Shown here: piece after piece, positions 35,760 through 44,718 of the stretch
Position numbering within the stretch: the first letter of the stretch is position 1
Layout: every line of letters starts with the position of its first letter
DNA from: Budvicia diplopodorum
GTDB lineage: Bacteria; Pseudomonadota; Gammaproteobacteria; Enterobacterales; Enterobacteriaceae
DNA: 64,000 bases
Direction of reading: 5' to 3'
NCBI RefSeq assembly: GCF_009800925.1
Contig: NZ_WOYF01000006.1
Location: 43,937 to 107,936 of the forward strand
The notes under the pieces: model-generated
Seen by the model: the letters and a program-made list of their open reading frames with translations, nothing else
Told to the model about the DNA's origin: nothing
Databases searched by the model: none
Translations under genes and position numbers: made by a program

Positions 35760-36418
35760 GCTTCCTCACCCAAAATGTAGCCAATACCGTAGATGGTGCG
35801 GATAAGCTGCCTGCCGAGCTTATGCCGAAGGTTGTGAATATGGACTTCAACGGTATTACTGCTTACGTCGTCACTCCATGAATAGAGCTTTTCCTGAATA
35901 ATTGATTTATTCAGCACCCGATTTCGATTCAATAAGAACAGTTCCAGCAGCTTTATTTCCCTTGAGGTTAACACCACCGGCACGCCAGCTTTTGTTACGG
36001 TGTAGTTCGATGAGTCAAACACAATGTCGGCATACTGGAGTTGGGAACTCAACTGGCCGTTACGTCGACGAACCAGTGCCTGTAGGCGTGCGGCAACTTC
36101 TTCCAGCGCGAAAGGCTTACACAGGTAGTCGTCGGCACCGAACTGCAGGCCGCTAATTTTCTCTTTTAACGCATCCCGTGCGGTGAGTATCAGAACCGGC
36201 GTATCGATTTTTTGCTGTCGCCATTGGCGAACAATGTCTAATCCATCAATGCCGGGCAGGCTTAAATCGAGCACTACCGCATCATAGGGTGCCGCAGTAA
36301 TCGCCTTTTGGCCCAGAATGCCATCGGTAAACCAGTCAACGGAAAAACCGAGTTCGGCTAAGCCAACGTTAATGCCATCGCCAATTAGCATGTCATCTTC
36401 AACTAAAAGAATTCTCAT
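35756..36418 (-). CDS. Second QseB-like response regulator
   Basis: An OmpR-family regulator of 220 residues, clearly paralogous to QseB. The receiver keeps [15 protein letters not shown], the phospho-acceptor in [14 protein letters not shown] (D51) and [16 protein letters not shown]. The DNA-binding domain has [17 protein letters not shown] and [13 protein letters not shown]. It is nearer to QseB than to PmrA throughout. Being 99 bases downstream of dgkA-eptA on the same strand, it may control or be co-regulated with those genes. The promoter region 36419-36517 shows no clear CTTAA-type box. Confidence 0.88.
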   Translation of the reverse strand: MRILLVEDDMLIGDGINVGLAELGFSVDWFTDGILGQKAITAAPYDAVVLDLSLPGIDGLDIVRQWRQQKIDTPVLILTARDALKEKISGLQFGADDYLCKPFALEEVAARLQALVRRRNGQLSSQLQYADIVFDSSNYTVTKAGVPVVLTSREIKLLELFLLNRNRVLNKSIIQEKLYSWSDDVSSNTVEVHIHNLRHKLGRQLIRTIYGIGYILGEEA

Positions 36419-36517
36419 TGCACGGGCCCCTTATCAGGTCAATCAGGATAGGCATAGTTAGTTGCGCTATCATAGCTAAAACCGGGTGGGAGCGCGTCAT
36501 CAATTATACCGGCTGGC

Positions 36518-36889
36518 TTAAAATAGCCTTGGCAGGGCGATTACAGCCCATACTATGGCGCTGAGCAGCAGGGCGACCAGTACCGCCGCCGAGCCAATGT
36601 CTTTGGCCCGGCCGGAAAGCTCGTGGTGCTCATAGCCAATCCGGTCAACCACCGCTTCAATGGCGCTGTTGAGTAGTTCAACAATCACCACCAGTACCAC
36701 GCAGCCAATGAGCATCAGCCGTTCGATAGAAGAGACATCGAGCCAGATAGCCAGCACGGTTGCTACCAAGCACAGCAGGCTTTCCTGACGAAAGGCGGCT
36801 TCGTTCTTCCATGCGGCTTTTAGCCCTGCAAGTGAATATCCGGCGGCGCGAATAATTCGTGTCATACCCACGGCCTGTTGCTTAGTCAT
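36518..36889 (-). CDS. dgkA: Diacylglycerol kinase DgkA
   Basis: The 123-residue inner-membrane protein matches E. coli DgkA (122 aa): TRIIRAAGYSLAGLKAAW, NEAAFRQE, and the active-site helix IVELLNSAIEAVVDRIG...HELSGRAKDIGSAAV. It has three membrane helices. DgkA rephosphorylates the diacylglycerol left when EptA or OPG enzymes take phosphoethanolamine or phosphoglycerol from lipids. Being 14 bases behind eptA is therefore functionally apt. I chose ATG 36889 for length agreement; an in-frame ATG at 36916 would overlap eptA. Confidence 0.93.
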   Translation of the reverse strand: MTKQQAVGMTRIIRAAGYSLAGLKAAWKNEAAFRQESLLCLVATVLAIWLDVSSIERLMLIGCVVLVVIVELLNSAIEAVVDRIGYEHHELSGRAKDIGSAAVLVALLLSAIVWAVIALPRLF

Positions 36890-36903
36890 CAGCTTATTCT
36901 CGA

Positions 36904-38535
36904 TTATTGCCGACATGTGCGAAACATATCCAGCTCAGGTTTATATTCGCCGGTTTGTATATCAAATATGCCCAGCAGGGAGTGGAACAGGTTGTCATGG
37001 CTAAAGTTACCCTGCTTGGCCTCTTTGGCTAAACAGTCGGCGTTCAAGTTCTGATACTGACGATAATCCTTCGAGGTCCAGAGAAGGAACGGAACGTGGG
37101 TTTGCTGTGAAGGGGCAATGGCGTAAGGAGCGCCGTGCAGATACATGCCATTCTCACCCAGCGATTCGCCGTGGTCAGAGACATAAATCAGCGAGGTAGC
37201 AAACTTATCGCTATTTTTCTCCAGCAACGAGATGGTTTTATCGACCATATAGTCGGTATAGACGATGCTGTTGTCGTAGGTATTGACCAATCTGACTCTG
37301 TCGCAGTCTTGGATCTGTTTGGTGTCGCAGGTAGGGTCAAACTTGCGCTGAGCGTCCGCATAGCGTTGGTAGTAGGTTGGCCCGTGGCTGCCCATCTGGT
37401 GAAGCACGATGATGCCGTCGTTATCCAGCTTCTGAATATAGTCATTGAGCTTATCCAGCAGGACCTCATCCTTGCAGTCTCCGTCGCTGCAAAACTCCGG
37501 TAGCATCAGCTTGGTGGAGTTTTCATTTGGAACGCGGTCGCACGCGCCTTTGCAGCCGCCGTCATTATCGCGCCACAGCACGCTAACCTTAGCCCGTTGT
37601 AAAATATCCAGTACGTTTTCACGGTGTTTAGCCGCGCTCGCTTTGTAATCCTTACGGGTCATATTAGAGAACATGCACGGCAGGGAAACGGCGGTCGCGG
37701 TACCGCAGGAGCTTACGTTGTCAAAGTAGGTCAGGTCGCTGCGCTTAGATAACAGCGGGTTGGTGTCACGGCTATAGCCGCCAAGCGAGAAGTTCTCTGC
37801 TCTGGCCGTTTCGCCCAATACCAGAATCACTAAGGTTTTCTTTGGCCTTTGGGCTAGGTTCGGGCCTCTTTTAGCGTCTTGACCGATAGCCTCAAAAGGC
37901 CTGTTAGCCTCAATGTCATTCGAGACATTTTTTATCAGACTGCCGACCACGTTAGACGGCACCAACATTTTCACCGTGTCTTTGTTATTACGAAAAAACG
38001 GGGCGTAGTCGCGAAAAAAGAGCAGGGCAATCAGCACAATAACTAGCGCAGAGGCAACGATGTTAATCGCTTTAAAACCGATAAATTTAACCACGCTGGA
38101 TGAAGGTTTTACCTTAGTCAGCGCGACAATAATAGAAGGAATAATACCCAGCAGCGTAAACCACAGCACCATTTTAAACGAAACTAAATTCAGCGTTTCA
38201 TTCAGATTGGTTTCCAGCGCATTCTCCGTCATGTTGGCATCAATTACGGTATTAAAGCTATACATGAAATAGTTAATCGCTGCACCGGTTAAAATAAGCA
38301 CAATAGCAACGGGCTTACGCAAATAGGGTAGCAGCAGAACGCTGAAAATCATGTTCAGGCAGCAAAACAGTAAAACAACCATCGAGGCTGAAAACAGAAA
38401 CGACCGAAATGAGTCGACATCGACGATGTGCCAAGATTGATAAAAGAAACGCGTATTTTGAAATAGCGTAATAAAAAGTGAAACGCAAAGAATGAATACC
38501 GTATCACTACACCGTAGGCGGGTCTTAATGTTCAT
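36904..38535 (-). CDS. eptA: Lipid A phosphoethanolamine transferase EptA
   Basis: The 543-residue protein has five N-terminal membrane helices and a periplasmic sulfatase-like domain. Catalytic features are the metal-binding start LVLGETARAENFSLGGY, the nucleophile Thr in SCGTATAVSLPCMFSNM, HQMGSHGPTYYQRY, and YVSDHGESLGENGMYLHG. It transfers phosphoethanolamine from phosphatidylethanolamine to lipid A and lowers polymyxin binding. I start at ATG 38535, which matches E. coli EptA length (547). dgkA follows in the same operon. A PmrA-type box lies 64 bases upstream of the start. Confidence 0.95.
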   Translation of the reverse strand: MNIKTRLRCSDTVFILCVSLFITLFQNTRFFYQSWHIVDVDSFRSFLFSASMVVLLFCCLNMIFSVLLLPYLRKPVAIVLILTGAAINYFMYSFNTVIDANMTENALETNLNETLNLVSFKMVLWFTLLGIIPSIIVALTKVKPSSSVVKFIGFKAINIVASALVIVLIALLFFRDYAPFFRNNKDTVKMLVPSNVVGSLIKNVSNDIEANRPFEAIGQDAKRGPNLAQRPKKTLVILVLGETARAENFSLGGYSRDTNPLLSKRSDLTYFDNVSSCGTATAVSLPCMFSNMTRKDYKASAAKHRENVLDILQRAKVSVLWRDNDGGCKGACDRVPNENSTKLMLPEFCSDGDCKDEVLLDKLNDYIQKLDNDGIIVLHQMGSHGPTYYQRYADAQRKFDPTCDTKQIQDCDRVRLVNTYDNSIVYTDYMVDKTISLLEKNSDKFATSLIYVSDHGESLGENGMYLHGAPYAIAPSQQTHVPFLLWTSKDYRQYQNLNADCLAKEAKQGNFSHDNLFHSLLGIFDIQTGEYKPELDMFRTCRQ

Positions 38536-38598
38536 GCGCGCTATCTGCCTCAAAGTTAATCTGCTGGATTGACAATGAAGAGAGTTAACCACGCAATA

Positions 38599-38615
38599 CT
38601 TAATCAATTATTAAG
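38599..38615 (-). promoter_or_regulatory. PmrA/QseB-type box upstream of eptA
   Basis: CTTAAT-CAATT-ATTAAG fits the PmrA consensus HTTAAD-N5-HTTAAD on both strands. It lies 64 bases upstream of the eptA start codon and far from the TetR start at 38785. In Salmonella and E. coli such a box drives eptA. Confidence 0.6.
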
Positions 38616-38784
38616 TGGCAACAACGATAAAAACCAATAAATATAGGGGGATATATATTTATTGAGATGTTAAAATATTGGTAGATAATTGTTATAATAG
38701 AAACTGCAGGGGTGGTAAAATCGATATCTTAGTATGATATCATTTTTCAATAGCTTAAGAAGATGGCTCTTATAGGACAAGAAC

Positions 38785-39432
38785 ATGGAATCTGAACAAC
38801 CAAAAATACCGTTAACTCAGCTCAAAAAAAGAAAGTACAAAGTGTTAATCCAGCATGCGTTAAAAATGTTTGAGGAAGGGGCGTTCCCATCCGTAACCGA
38901 GCTGGCCCTTGAGGCTGAAGTATCAAGGGCAACCGCATATCGGTATTTTCCAACGCAAAGCGCGCTGATTTCTATCGTCGTTGATGAAATTCTTCAACCA
39001 ATTATCTCTTGGCGGCCTCTACAAACCGATGCCGATGAGAGGGTTGAGGAATTGCTCAAGTTTGCCTATCCGCAAATGTTCAAGCATGAGGGCGCACTGC
39101 GGGCCGCGCTGTTACTGTCTTTACAGCAGTGGGCTGAAAAACGCTCGCAGGAGACTAACGCTAAGCCGGGAGCCGTAATAAATGAAAAGCTGATTCGAGG
39201 GCACAGAAAGCAGATTCTGTCGCTGGTGACCGAACCGCTGAAGGAGCAGCTTCCTGCCGAGGTGCATGAAAGAGTGATCCATTCACTGTCACTGGTGTAC
39301 GGTTCTGAAATGTTTATGGTGTTTAAAGACATCTGGCAGTTAGACAACGATCAGGTTCAGTCTATTAGCCAGTGGATGGCTAAAGCAATTTTGAATCAGG
39401 CTAAGGCTGACGCAGAACAGCAAAAACAATAG
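38785..39432 (+). CDS. TetR/AcrR-family transcription regulator
   Basis: The 215-residue protein has an N-terminal TetR helix-turn-helix (ALKMFEEGAFPSVTELALEAEVSRATAYRYFPTQ spans residues 26-59; key part VSRATAYRYF) and an all-helical ligand domain. The ligand is unknown. It is divergent from eptA, with 249 bases between, and convergent with mntP. The gene ends in a terminator shared with mntP. Control of eptA is possible by position but nothing in the sequence shows it. Confidence 0.88.
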   Translation: MESEQPKIPLTQLKKRKYKVLIQHALKMFEEGAFPSVTELALEAEVSRATAYRYFPTQSALISIVVDEILQPIISWRPLQTDADERVEELLKFAYPQMFKHEGALRAALLLSLQQWAEKRSQETNAKPGAVINEKLIRGHRKQILSLVTEPLKEQLPAEVHERVIHSLSLVYGSEMFMVFKDIWQLDNDQVQSISQWMAKAILNQAKADAEQQKQ

Positions 39433-39453
39433 ACGGTTTCGATTTCTGTCCAA

Positions 39454-39475
39454 CTGAGAGCCAGAAGGCTCTCAG
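39454..39475. terminator. Bidirectional hairpin between tetR and mntP
   Basis: A 9-base perfect stem CTGAGAGCC / GGCTCTCAG with loop AGAA overlaps the mntP stop codon. The T tract is weak (CTTAT) on the plus strand, so it is a likely but not strong terminator for the TetR gene. Confidence 0.6.
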
Positions 39476-40041
39476 CTTATCCAACCTAAGTGCTCCGCCA
39501 GAATATTAAACCCGATGCCAATCAGAATAACGCCGCCGATGATTTCAGCCCGTTTGCCCAGAATAGGGCCGATATAGCGACCGAGTAGCATCCCCAGCGT
39601 TGCCATTATCATGGTCGCCATGCCAATAGCCATCGCGGTATGAATAATATTAACCTGCAATATAGCCAAACCAACGCCAACCGCCATCGCGTCCAGACTG
39701 GTTGCTATCGCCGTCGTTGCCAACATCATGAATGAGTGACGTTGTAACTTTGGCGCATCTTGATCCGGCTGTTTGAAACCTTCGACGATCATTCGGCAAC
39801 CTAAAACCAGCAATAGGCTAAAGGCTACCCAGTGGTCCCATTCCATAATGTACTGGCTGGCCATGAGGCCCATAGCCCAGCCAATCAGGGGCGTAATGGC
39901 TTCAATGCAGCCGAAAATTAGCCCAGTACGGAACGCTTCACGAAAACGAGGTTTGTGGAGTATTGCCCCTTTACCGATTGACGCGGCAAACGCGTCCATC
40001 GACATACCAAAGGCAAGAATAAGCGTAGCTGAAAGGTTCAC
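39472..40041 (-). CDS. mntP: Manganese efflux pump MntP
   Basis: The 189-residue membrane protein has six helices and the MntP/YebN signature: [15 protein letters not shown] near residue 12 and [13 protein letters not shown] near residue 117, two internal repeats with conserved Asp. It exports Mn2+. A yybP-ykoY riboswitch lies in its leader, as in E. coli, so translation or transcription rises when manganese is high. Confidence 0.96.
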   Translation of the reverse strand: MNLSATLILAFGMSMDAFAASIGKGAILHKPRFREAFRTGLIFGCIEAITPLIGWAMGLMASQYIMEWDHWVAFSLLLVLGCRMIVEGFKQPDQDAPKLQRHSFMMLATTAIATSLDAMAVGVGLAILQVNIIHTAMAIGMATMIMATLGMLLGRYIGPILGKRAEIIGGVILIGIGFNILAEHLGWIS

Positions 40042-40109
40042 GGTGTTTTATATCTCCGGCAGGGATGATCCCATAACATGCATTCACATCACCCGGACTA
40101 TTGGGCGCT

Positions 40110-40235
40110 GCACATGTCTATGGTCTCGCCTACCTAATTGGTTGCCCGCACCACGCTGAACTTATCCGGTTCATGCGAGTATGTTGATACGGGCGCTTGC
40201 GTTGCAATAACGAAAGCCGGCTACTCCCCAATGAC
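40110..40235 (-). ncRNA. yybP-ykoY manganese riboswitch upstream of mntP
   Basis: Read on the minus strand, the two invariant blocks of this riboswitch class are present: GGGGAGTAGCC (40219-40229) and GGCGAGACC (40122-40130), with paired segments between them. The element ends about 70 bases before the mntP start, leaving room for an expression platform around 40045-40110. Exact limits are estimates. Confidence 0.85.
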
Positions 40236-40436
40236 CGCGAAATGCTATCACCAATGCGTGGAGTGTCCAAGAAAAAAGTGCTTATTAATCAATGCATTTG
40301 ATAATAATTCTTATTCACGTTAAGCGTGATTACATATCAAACATTTTGCGGTTAATCCGTAGCCTGAATAAATGGTTTTATAGACAGCATTGGCGAAGCC
40401 GATAAGTTTATTTTGACGGTGACTTAGTCACCCATT
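40236..40436. other. Region between the riboswitch and setB
   Basis: It holds the mntP promoter on the minus strand, presumably near 40260-40330, where AT-rich sequence begins. No gene is seen. The setB stop is at 40437. Confidence 0.35.
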
Positions 40437-41615
40437 TCAGGGGTATTTGATTCTAAACAGGCTGACGATGGCCACAATGCACATCAGTGCGGCAATGTAA
40501 AAAACGGAATGATATTGCCATACTTCAGTGACTAGTCCCGCCACTAAACCGCCAATAATCCAGCCAACGCGCACGGTATTGGTAAACAGCGTGGTGGCTG
40601 AACCTGCCTGACCCGGCATTAGATCCTGAAAATAGAGCATTCCAATACTGGCTAAAATACCAATAAAGACGGCGTTCAAAAGCTGTAGCCCCAACAGTAG
40701 CCCGGTGTGGGTAAATACCATCAGCCCGAGGTAAAATATCAGGCCCGACGCAATAGCCAGCCCCATCAGAAAGCGTTTTCCAAAACGTTTAGCGTAATAA
40801 CCGGCAATCAGCATCACCGGAATTTCCAACCCGGCGGCGGCGCCCATCATGATACCGACCAGCTTTTTGGGAAGCTGCAGCTCTTGGATTAAATACAGCG
40901 GCATATTGATGAAATACATGCCGTTACAGGTCCACATGAGGGAGCAAACGACAAACAGCAATAGAATATCGCGGCGATGCTGACGGGGAGCCTGAACCGA
41001 TGAAGCGTTAGCGGTTTTGATCTTCGGCATGGCCGGTAGGGTATGCCAGACTATCAGTGCGCAAATAGCGAAGCTGGCAGCCGCGGCGATGTACATGATG
41101 GTAAAGCCATATTCGAGCGCTAAAACAAAAGCCAGCGGTGGGCCAACCACCCATGCAAGTGAAATTTGAGCCCGTAATATTGAACTGAACATCACCGCTT
41201 CACGCCCGTTCTTGTCGGCATGCTCTCTGGCAAGGGCAAACAGCTGTGGCGTGGCGGTTGAACCAAAGGTCAAAAACACCACGCCGATGGTTAACAGCAC
41301 AAAATAGTTGCGATTAAAGGCATAGAGAATACAACCCAAAGCGCCTATCAGGCAGCATTGAATAATCAGCTTTTTTCGATCGCCGGAGCGATCCGAATAG
41401 CTGGCGATTATTTGGCTAATAACAATACCAATAATGGCGCTGCTGGTATAAAACAGCCCGACCAGGAACGGCCGTGTTTGTACCTCAGTGGTTAAAAACA
41501 GGCTAAGAGTGGGGGTCTGAAGGGCTGAAGCCATGCCGGTCAGAAACGCAATAAACAGAAAGGCCAGTGAGGTGACATCGGCCATTTTTCTGAATGAAAC
41601 GGAGAACATGCGCAT
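40437..41615 (-). CDS. setB: Sugar efflux transporter SetB-like (MFS)
   Basis: A 12-helix major facilitator of 392 residues, collinear with E. coli SetB (393 aa): FLTGMASALQTPTLSLFL at the start, FGSTATPQLFALAREHADK near residue 120, and NAVFIGILASIGMLYFQDLMPGQAGSATTL near residue 305 (key part YFQDLMPGQAGSATTL). Set proteins export lactose, glucose and related glycosides. SetA is an alternative name; SetB is nearest in my memory. The start codon context is weak and inner ATGs exist at 41609 and 41585. Confidence 0.85.
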   Translation of the reverse strand: MRMFSVSFRKMADVTSLAFLFIAFLTGMASALQTPTLSLFLTTEVQTRPFLVGLFYTSSAIIGIVISQIIASYSDRSGDRKKLIIQCCLIGALGCILYAFNRNYFVLLTIGVVFLTFGSTATPQLFALAREHADKNGREAVMFSSILRAQISLAWVVGPPLAFVLALEYGFTIMYIAAAASFAICALIVWHTLPAMPKIKTANASSVQAPRQHRRDILLLFVVCSLMWTCNGMYFINMPLYLIQELQLPKKLVGIMMGAAAGLEIPVMLIAGYYAKRFGKRFLMGLAIASGLIFYLGLMVFTHTGLLLGLQLLNAVFIGILASIGMLYFQDLMPGQAGSATTLFTNTVRVGWIIGGLVAGLVTEVWQYHSVFYIAALMCIVAIVSLFRIKYP

Positions 41616-41733
41616 GGGCCACTGGCTACGGTAATAAGGGATTGGTCAAGGATGATACGCCCGTTGGTTAAAAACGGAAAACTGTTTTAATCAGGGTTGG
41701 TAGACACCTCAAAATTGGGGATGGTTAGAAATA

Positions 41734-41759
41734 AAAATCCCGCCATTCGGCGGGATTTT
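41734..41759 (-). terminator. Rho-independent terminator of dcuC
   Basis: An 11-base perfect stem AAAATCCCGCC / GGCGGGATTTT with loop ATTC is followed on the minus strand by a T-rich tail. It lies 24 bases after the dcuC stop. Confidence 0.9.
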
Positions 41760-41782
41760 CTATCGTGCAATAAACGCTAAAT

Positions 41783-43255
41783 TTACGGCGCCGTCGGGGC
41801 CTGCTGAGCAACGCGCTGTTGCTCAAGCTGCTCTTGAGTATGCACCGGAACCATCATATGGGAAGCGATAATCACGACCGCCAGGCCAACCAGCATCGGC
41901 ACGGAGGTGCGCTTAACCACTTCAAACGGCGATATTTTTGCCATACCCGACGTCGCAACGACAACGCCGGAAACCGGTGACATCGAGCGGCCAAGGTTAG
42001 ACGCTTGCAGCATCGGGATAACCAGGTAGGTCGGGTTAATGCCCATCTGATCGGCCAGTTTAGGAATAAACTCCACGAAGGCATAAAACGGCGCATTGCC
42101 GGAACCGGTCGCAATGGCTGCCAGCATGGTGATCACAACCAGTACTAACATCATCACGATAGTGCCACCGCCTGAGGTTTCGGCCAAGTGGATCAGCCCA
42201 GAGATAAAGCCGATAGTGCTCAGGCCTTGGGCAAAAATTCCCGCGGCAACCAGCAGCATAACCACCGAGAAAAAGGCTTCGCCCATCGCTTTATACGCTG
42301 AGTCCAGACCGTCAAATACCTGCTTGGCCTTAAAGGAACGAATAAATTCGATCAGCGCGGTTAACACCATACAGATAATAATAATGGTGATGATGTTCAA
42401 ACTCGGAATCACTTGCTTCACGCCCGCAGCATTAGCGAACGGCAGGCTGATTTTACCGGAAAAGATCAGTACGCCAATAATTGGCAGGAACGGTAAAATG
42501 GCGTAGAACACCGGTACGCGGGTAACAATGTGCGAAACGTCCAGCTTTTCGCTGACCGCATTCTGCTTTTTGTCTAAATAACGCTGCCAGAAGAAATGGG
42601 CAATGGCGATGGCCACAATAGCCATAATTGAAATCGGCAGCGTGGTGTGAAAAGCAAACTCAATCAGCTTGGGTCCGCCCATTTTAGAGGCTTCTGCCGC
42701 GACAATCACATCGCCGGACGTTGGCGATAAAATAATGGCGGCCGGTGAAGCACAAATTGCCGTTGCCGCGCCCCGGCTAATTCCCACGTTGACCATGACC
42801 GGAAACAGCGTTGCCATTAACAGCACGCCCAGACCGGTTGCCGATGAAACCGCAAGGGACATCAGACAGGCCACAAAGTAGGCGGCGATCATCAGAATAT
42901 AAGGCGAGTTAATGTATTTAAGCGGATGAGCGGCCAGTTTAACTACCATATCGTTAGCGCCGATATGGGACATATACGCGGCAAAACCGCATAAAATCAT
43001 GATCATCATACCGAGGTCAGCGGCTCGGTTACTGAGCAATCCTTTCATAAATTCAAACACGTCGAGCAGTAGAATGCCGGTAGTGTCTTTAGCGGCAATA
43101 ACCGGGCGGCCAAGACTAATGCTAATCAGCAACAGAGCAATACCGCCAATCATCAGTACGCCAGTGGCTGAGTAGCCTTTCATAATGTAGTAACCAACGG
43201 CTACTGCGATAATTGCTCCGATCAACAAATTGACGGTATAAGGAACTTCTAGCAT
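41783..43255 (-). CDS. dcuC: Anaerobic C4-dicarboxylate transporter DcuC
   Basis: The 490-residue polytopic protein is collinear with E. coli DcuC (461 aa): KGYSATGVLMIGGIALLL, LCGFAAYMSHIGANDMVVKLA, SSATGLGVLLMATLFPVM, and NLGRSMSPVSGVVVATSGMAKISPFEVVKRTSVP near the end (key part ASNLGRSMSPVSGVVVA). DcuC mainly exports succinate during fermentation. The C-terminus is about 15 residues longer and rich in Gln and Ala. Expression is FNR-dependent in E. coli; no clear FNR box is seen here, but a perfect palindrome lies 26 bases upstream of the start. Confidence 0.94.
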   Translation of the reverse strand: MLEVPYTVNLLIGAIIAVAVGYYIMKGYSATGVLMIGGIALLLISISLGRPVIAAKDTTGILLLDVFEFMKGLLSNRAADLGMMIMILCGFAAYMSHIGANDMVVKLAAHPLKYINSPYILMIAAYFVACLMSLAVSSATGLGVLLMATLFPVMVNVGISRGAATAICASPAAIILSPTSGDVIVAAEASKMGGPKLIEFAFHTTLPISIMAIVAIAIAHFFWQRYLDKKQNAVSEKLDVSHIVTRVPVFYAILPFLPIIGVLIFSGKISLPFANAAGVKQVIPSLNIITIIIICMVLTALIEFIRSFKAKQVFDGLDSAYKAMGEAFFSVVMLLVAAGIFAQGLSTIGFISGLIHLAETSGGGTIVMMLVLVVITMLAAIATGSGNAPFYAFVEFIPKLADQMGINPTYLVIPMLQASNLGRSMSPVSGVVVATSGMAKISPFEVVKRTSVPMLVGLAVVIIASHMMVPVHTQEQLEQQRVAQQAPTAP

Positions 43256-43280
43256 ATCTGATTATCTCCAAAACAGGATT

Positions 43281-43300
43281 GCTCAAAAAATTTTGAGCAC
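43281..43300. promoter_or_regulatory. 20-base palindrome upstream of dcuC
   Basis: TGCTCAAAA-AA-TTTTGAGCA has perfect 9-base arms. It is 26 bases before the dcuC start codon, in the probable leader or core promoter. It does not match FNR, NarL or ArcA consensus well. Confidence 0.5.
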
Positions 43301-43512
43301 AGTAAACGCATAAAAAATAAAAAAACGATGTGCACTATACATTTTTCGTAAAAATCTTGCATTTAATGATTTTTATTTGCGCAAGAGCCTGCTTTTGATG
43401 GGCTAATTAGCCGCTAACATGCGATAACGATGATTAAAAATTGTGATTGTAGAACCGCTAACGGACGAGTAAATGATAGCTTAGAAAAAGCCGGGCAGCG
43501 GCGCTCACAGGC

Positions 43513-43956
43513 TTAATGCGAGCTATAAACCGTGCGCTTACCCTGTGCGTCAAAGGTCATGACTGAATAAGCCTCTTTCTCATCACCTTGTTCCATTCCC
43601 GGGCTACCGACAGGCATGCCCGGCGTGCTCAAACCAATGATATTCGGGCGTTCCTTCAACAGGCGCTTAATATCTTCGGCCGGAACGTGCCCTTCAATCA
43701 CATAGCCGTCAACCAACGCGGTATGGCAAGACATATATTCCATTGGGATCTTGTGGCTTTGCTTGAACTGATAAAACTCACTATCGTTAGCGATAACGGT
43801 TTCTACGGTAAATCCGCTTTCTTCCATTTTTTTCGCCCACTTGGAGCAACAGCCGCAGGTAGCGGATTTATGCATGGTTATCGTGGTGGCTAACGCCGAG
43901 GTTGAGCTAAAAAGTAGCGCCAGCGCTAATACCTTCAATGGCAATTTCAATTTCAT
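43513..43956 (-). CDS. DUF411 metal-binding periplasmic protein
   Basis: The 147-residue protein has a signal peptide (MKLKLPLKVLALALLFSSTS, cleaved near ALA). Its DUF411 core has the motifs MHKSATCGCCSKW, SCHTALVDGYVIEGHVPAEDI and GLSTPGMPVGSPGME. The CGCC and Cys-His pairs are likely copper or other metal ligands; family members are found near copper-resistance genes. I chose ATG 43956 because the longer frame adds 22 residues that do not look like a signal. There are no metal-resistance neighbours here. Confidence 0.88.
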   Translation of the reverse strand: MKLKLPLKVLALALLFSSTSALATTITMHKSATCGCCSKWAKKMEESGFTVETVIANDSEFYQFKQSHKIPMEYMSCHTALVDGYVIEGHVPAEDIKRLLKERPNIIGLSTPGMPVGSPGMEQGDEKEAYSVMTFDAQGKRTVYSSH

Positions 43957-44223
43957 TTTTATACCCAAATATAAACACCGGAAAAGCCGGATAGCAGAGT
44001 GGTTTAATAAAAATAATCTCAACAGGATACAGTAAATCGGCGGGTATAATCTACGGCATAGCTATAATAATCAAACGCCTGCGAGGTTTAGCCAACCGCC
44101 AATAATTATTAGCCAAATCAAGCTTCTTATTGATTGAAAAATATTCTTATTATGATCAATTTCTATACGTTTCTGGTCGTGATAGTCTGGTGATGACCGT
44201 AGCAACCAATAGGAGAAGACGCT

Positions 44224-44448
44224 GTGTTTCCAGAATATCGAGATTTGATTACCCAGTTAAAAACGGATAATCCACGGTTCTGCACACTGTTTCAACGACA
44301 TAACCAGTTGGATCATGACATTCGGCGGGCTGAACAGCAGCCGGGAGCCATGTATGACAACGACATTATGTTGATGAAGAAAGAGAAACTTCGGTTGAAA
44401 GACGAGTTATATAAAATACTCAAAGGATGTGAAGAACAACAGTCATGA
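44224..44448 (+). CDS. ydcH: YdcH family (DUF465) small protein
   Basis: The 74-residue protein matches E. coli YdcH: MFPEYRDLITQLKTDNPRF, HNQLDHDIRR and LMKKEKLRLKDELYKIL, a helical hairpin. It starts with GTG 44224, preceded by AGGAG. Function is unknown. It appears to stand alone, with a hairpin 37 bases after the stop. Confidence 0.92.
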   Translation: MFPEYRDLITQLKTDNPRFCTLFQRHNQLDHDIRRAEQQPGAMYDNDIMLMKKEKLRLKDELYKILKGCEEQQS

Positions 44449-44484
44449 CGTACCCCCATAAGTAGTTAATAAGTAGCTAAAAAA

Positions 44485-44519
44485 ATGGTCAAAGCGACCG
44501 ACCCCGGCCCTTTGACCAT
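44485..44519 (+). terminator. Inverted repeat after ydcH
   Basis: ATGGTCAAAG (44485-44494) and CTTTGACCAT (44510-44519) are perfect 10-base complements around a 15-base GC-rich loop. There is no T run, so termination is uncertain. Confidence 0.45.
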
Positions 44520-44649
44520 GATGCCTCCGCCCCGCAGTCAATCACTATTTCAATGTTTAAACTCAAGCTGAATGCTCAAACGTTAATCCCAAGCGTCCGA
44601 TAAGCGAATTCCATTTTTTAGCTCCGGATCTCATTTCGTATCAGAATCG

Positions 44650-44679
44650 TTGATTAACTGTACAAACATACAGTATTAT
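44650..44679 (+). promoter_or_regulatory. LexA-controlled promoter of the radical-SAM operon
   Basis: TTGATT (44650-44655) and TATTAT (44674-44679) are 18 bases apart. The spacer holds CTGTACAAACATACAG (44658-44673), a perfect match to the SOS-box core CTGT-N8-ACAG, flanked by AA and TA as in the consensus. The start codon is 39 bases further on. LexA bound here would block RNA polymerase, so the operon should be induced by DNA damage. Confidence 0.8.
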
Positions 44680-44718
44680 ACGGATGTATATGAAAACGGT
44701 GATTCGGAGAGATAACAA

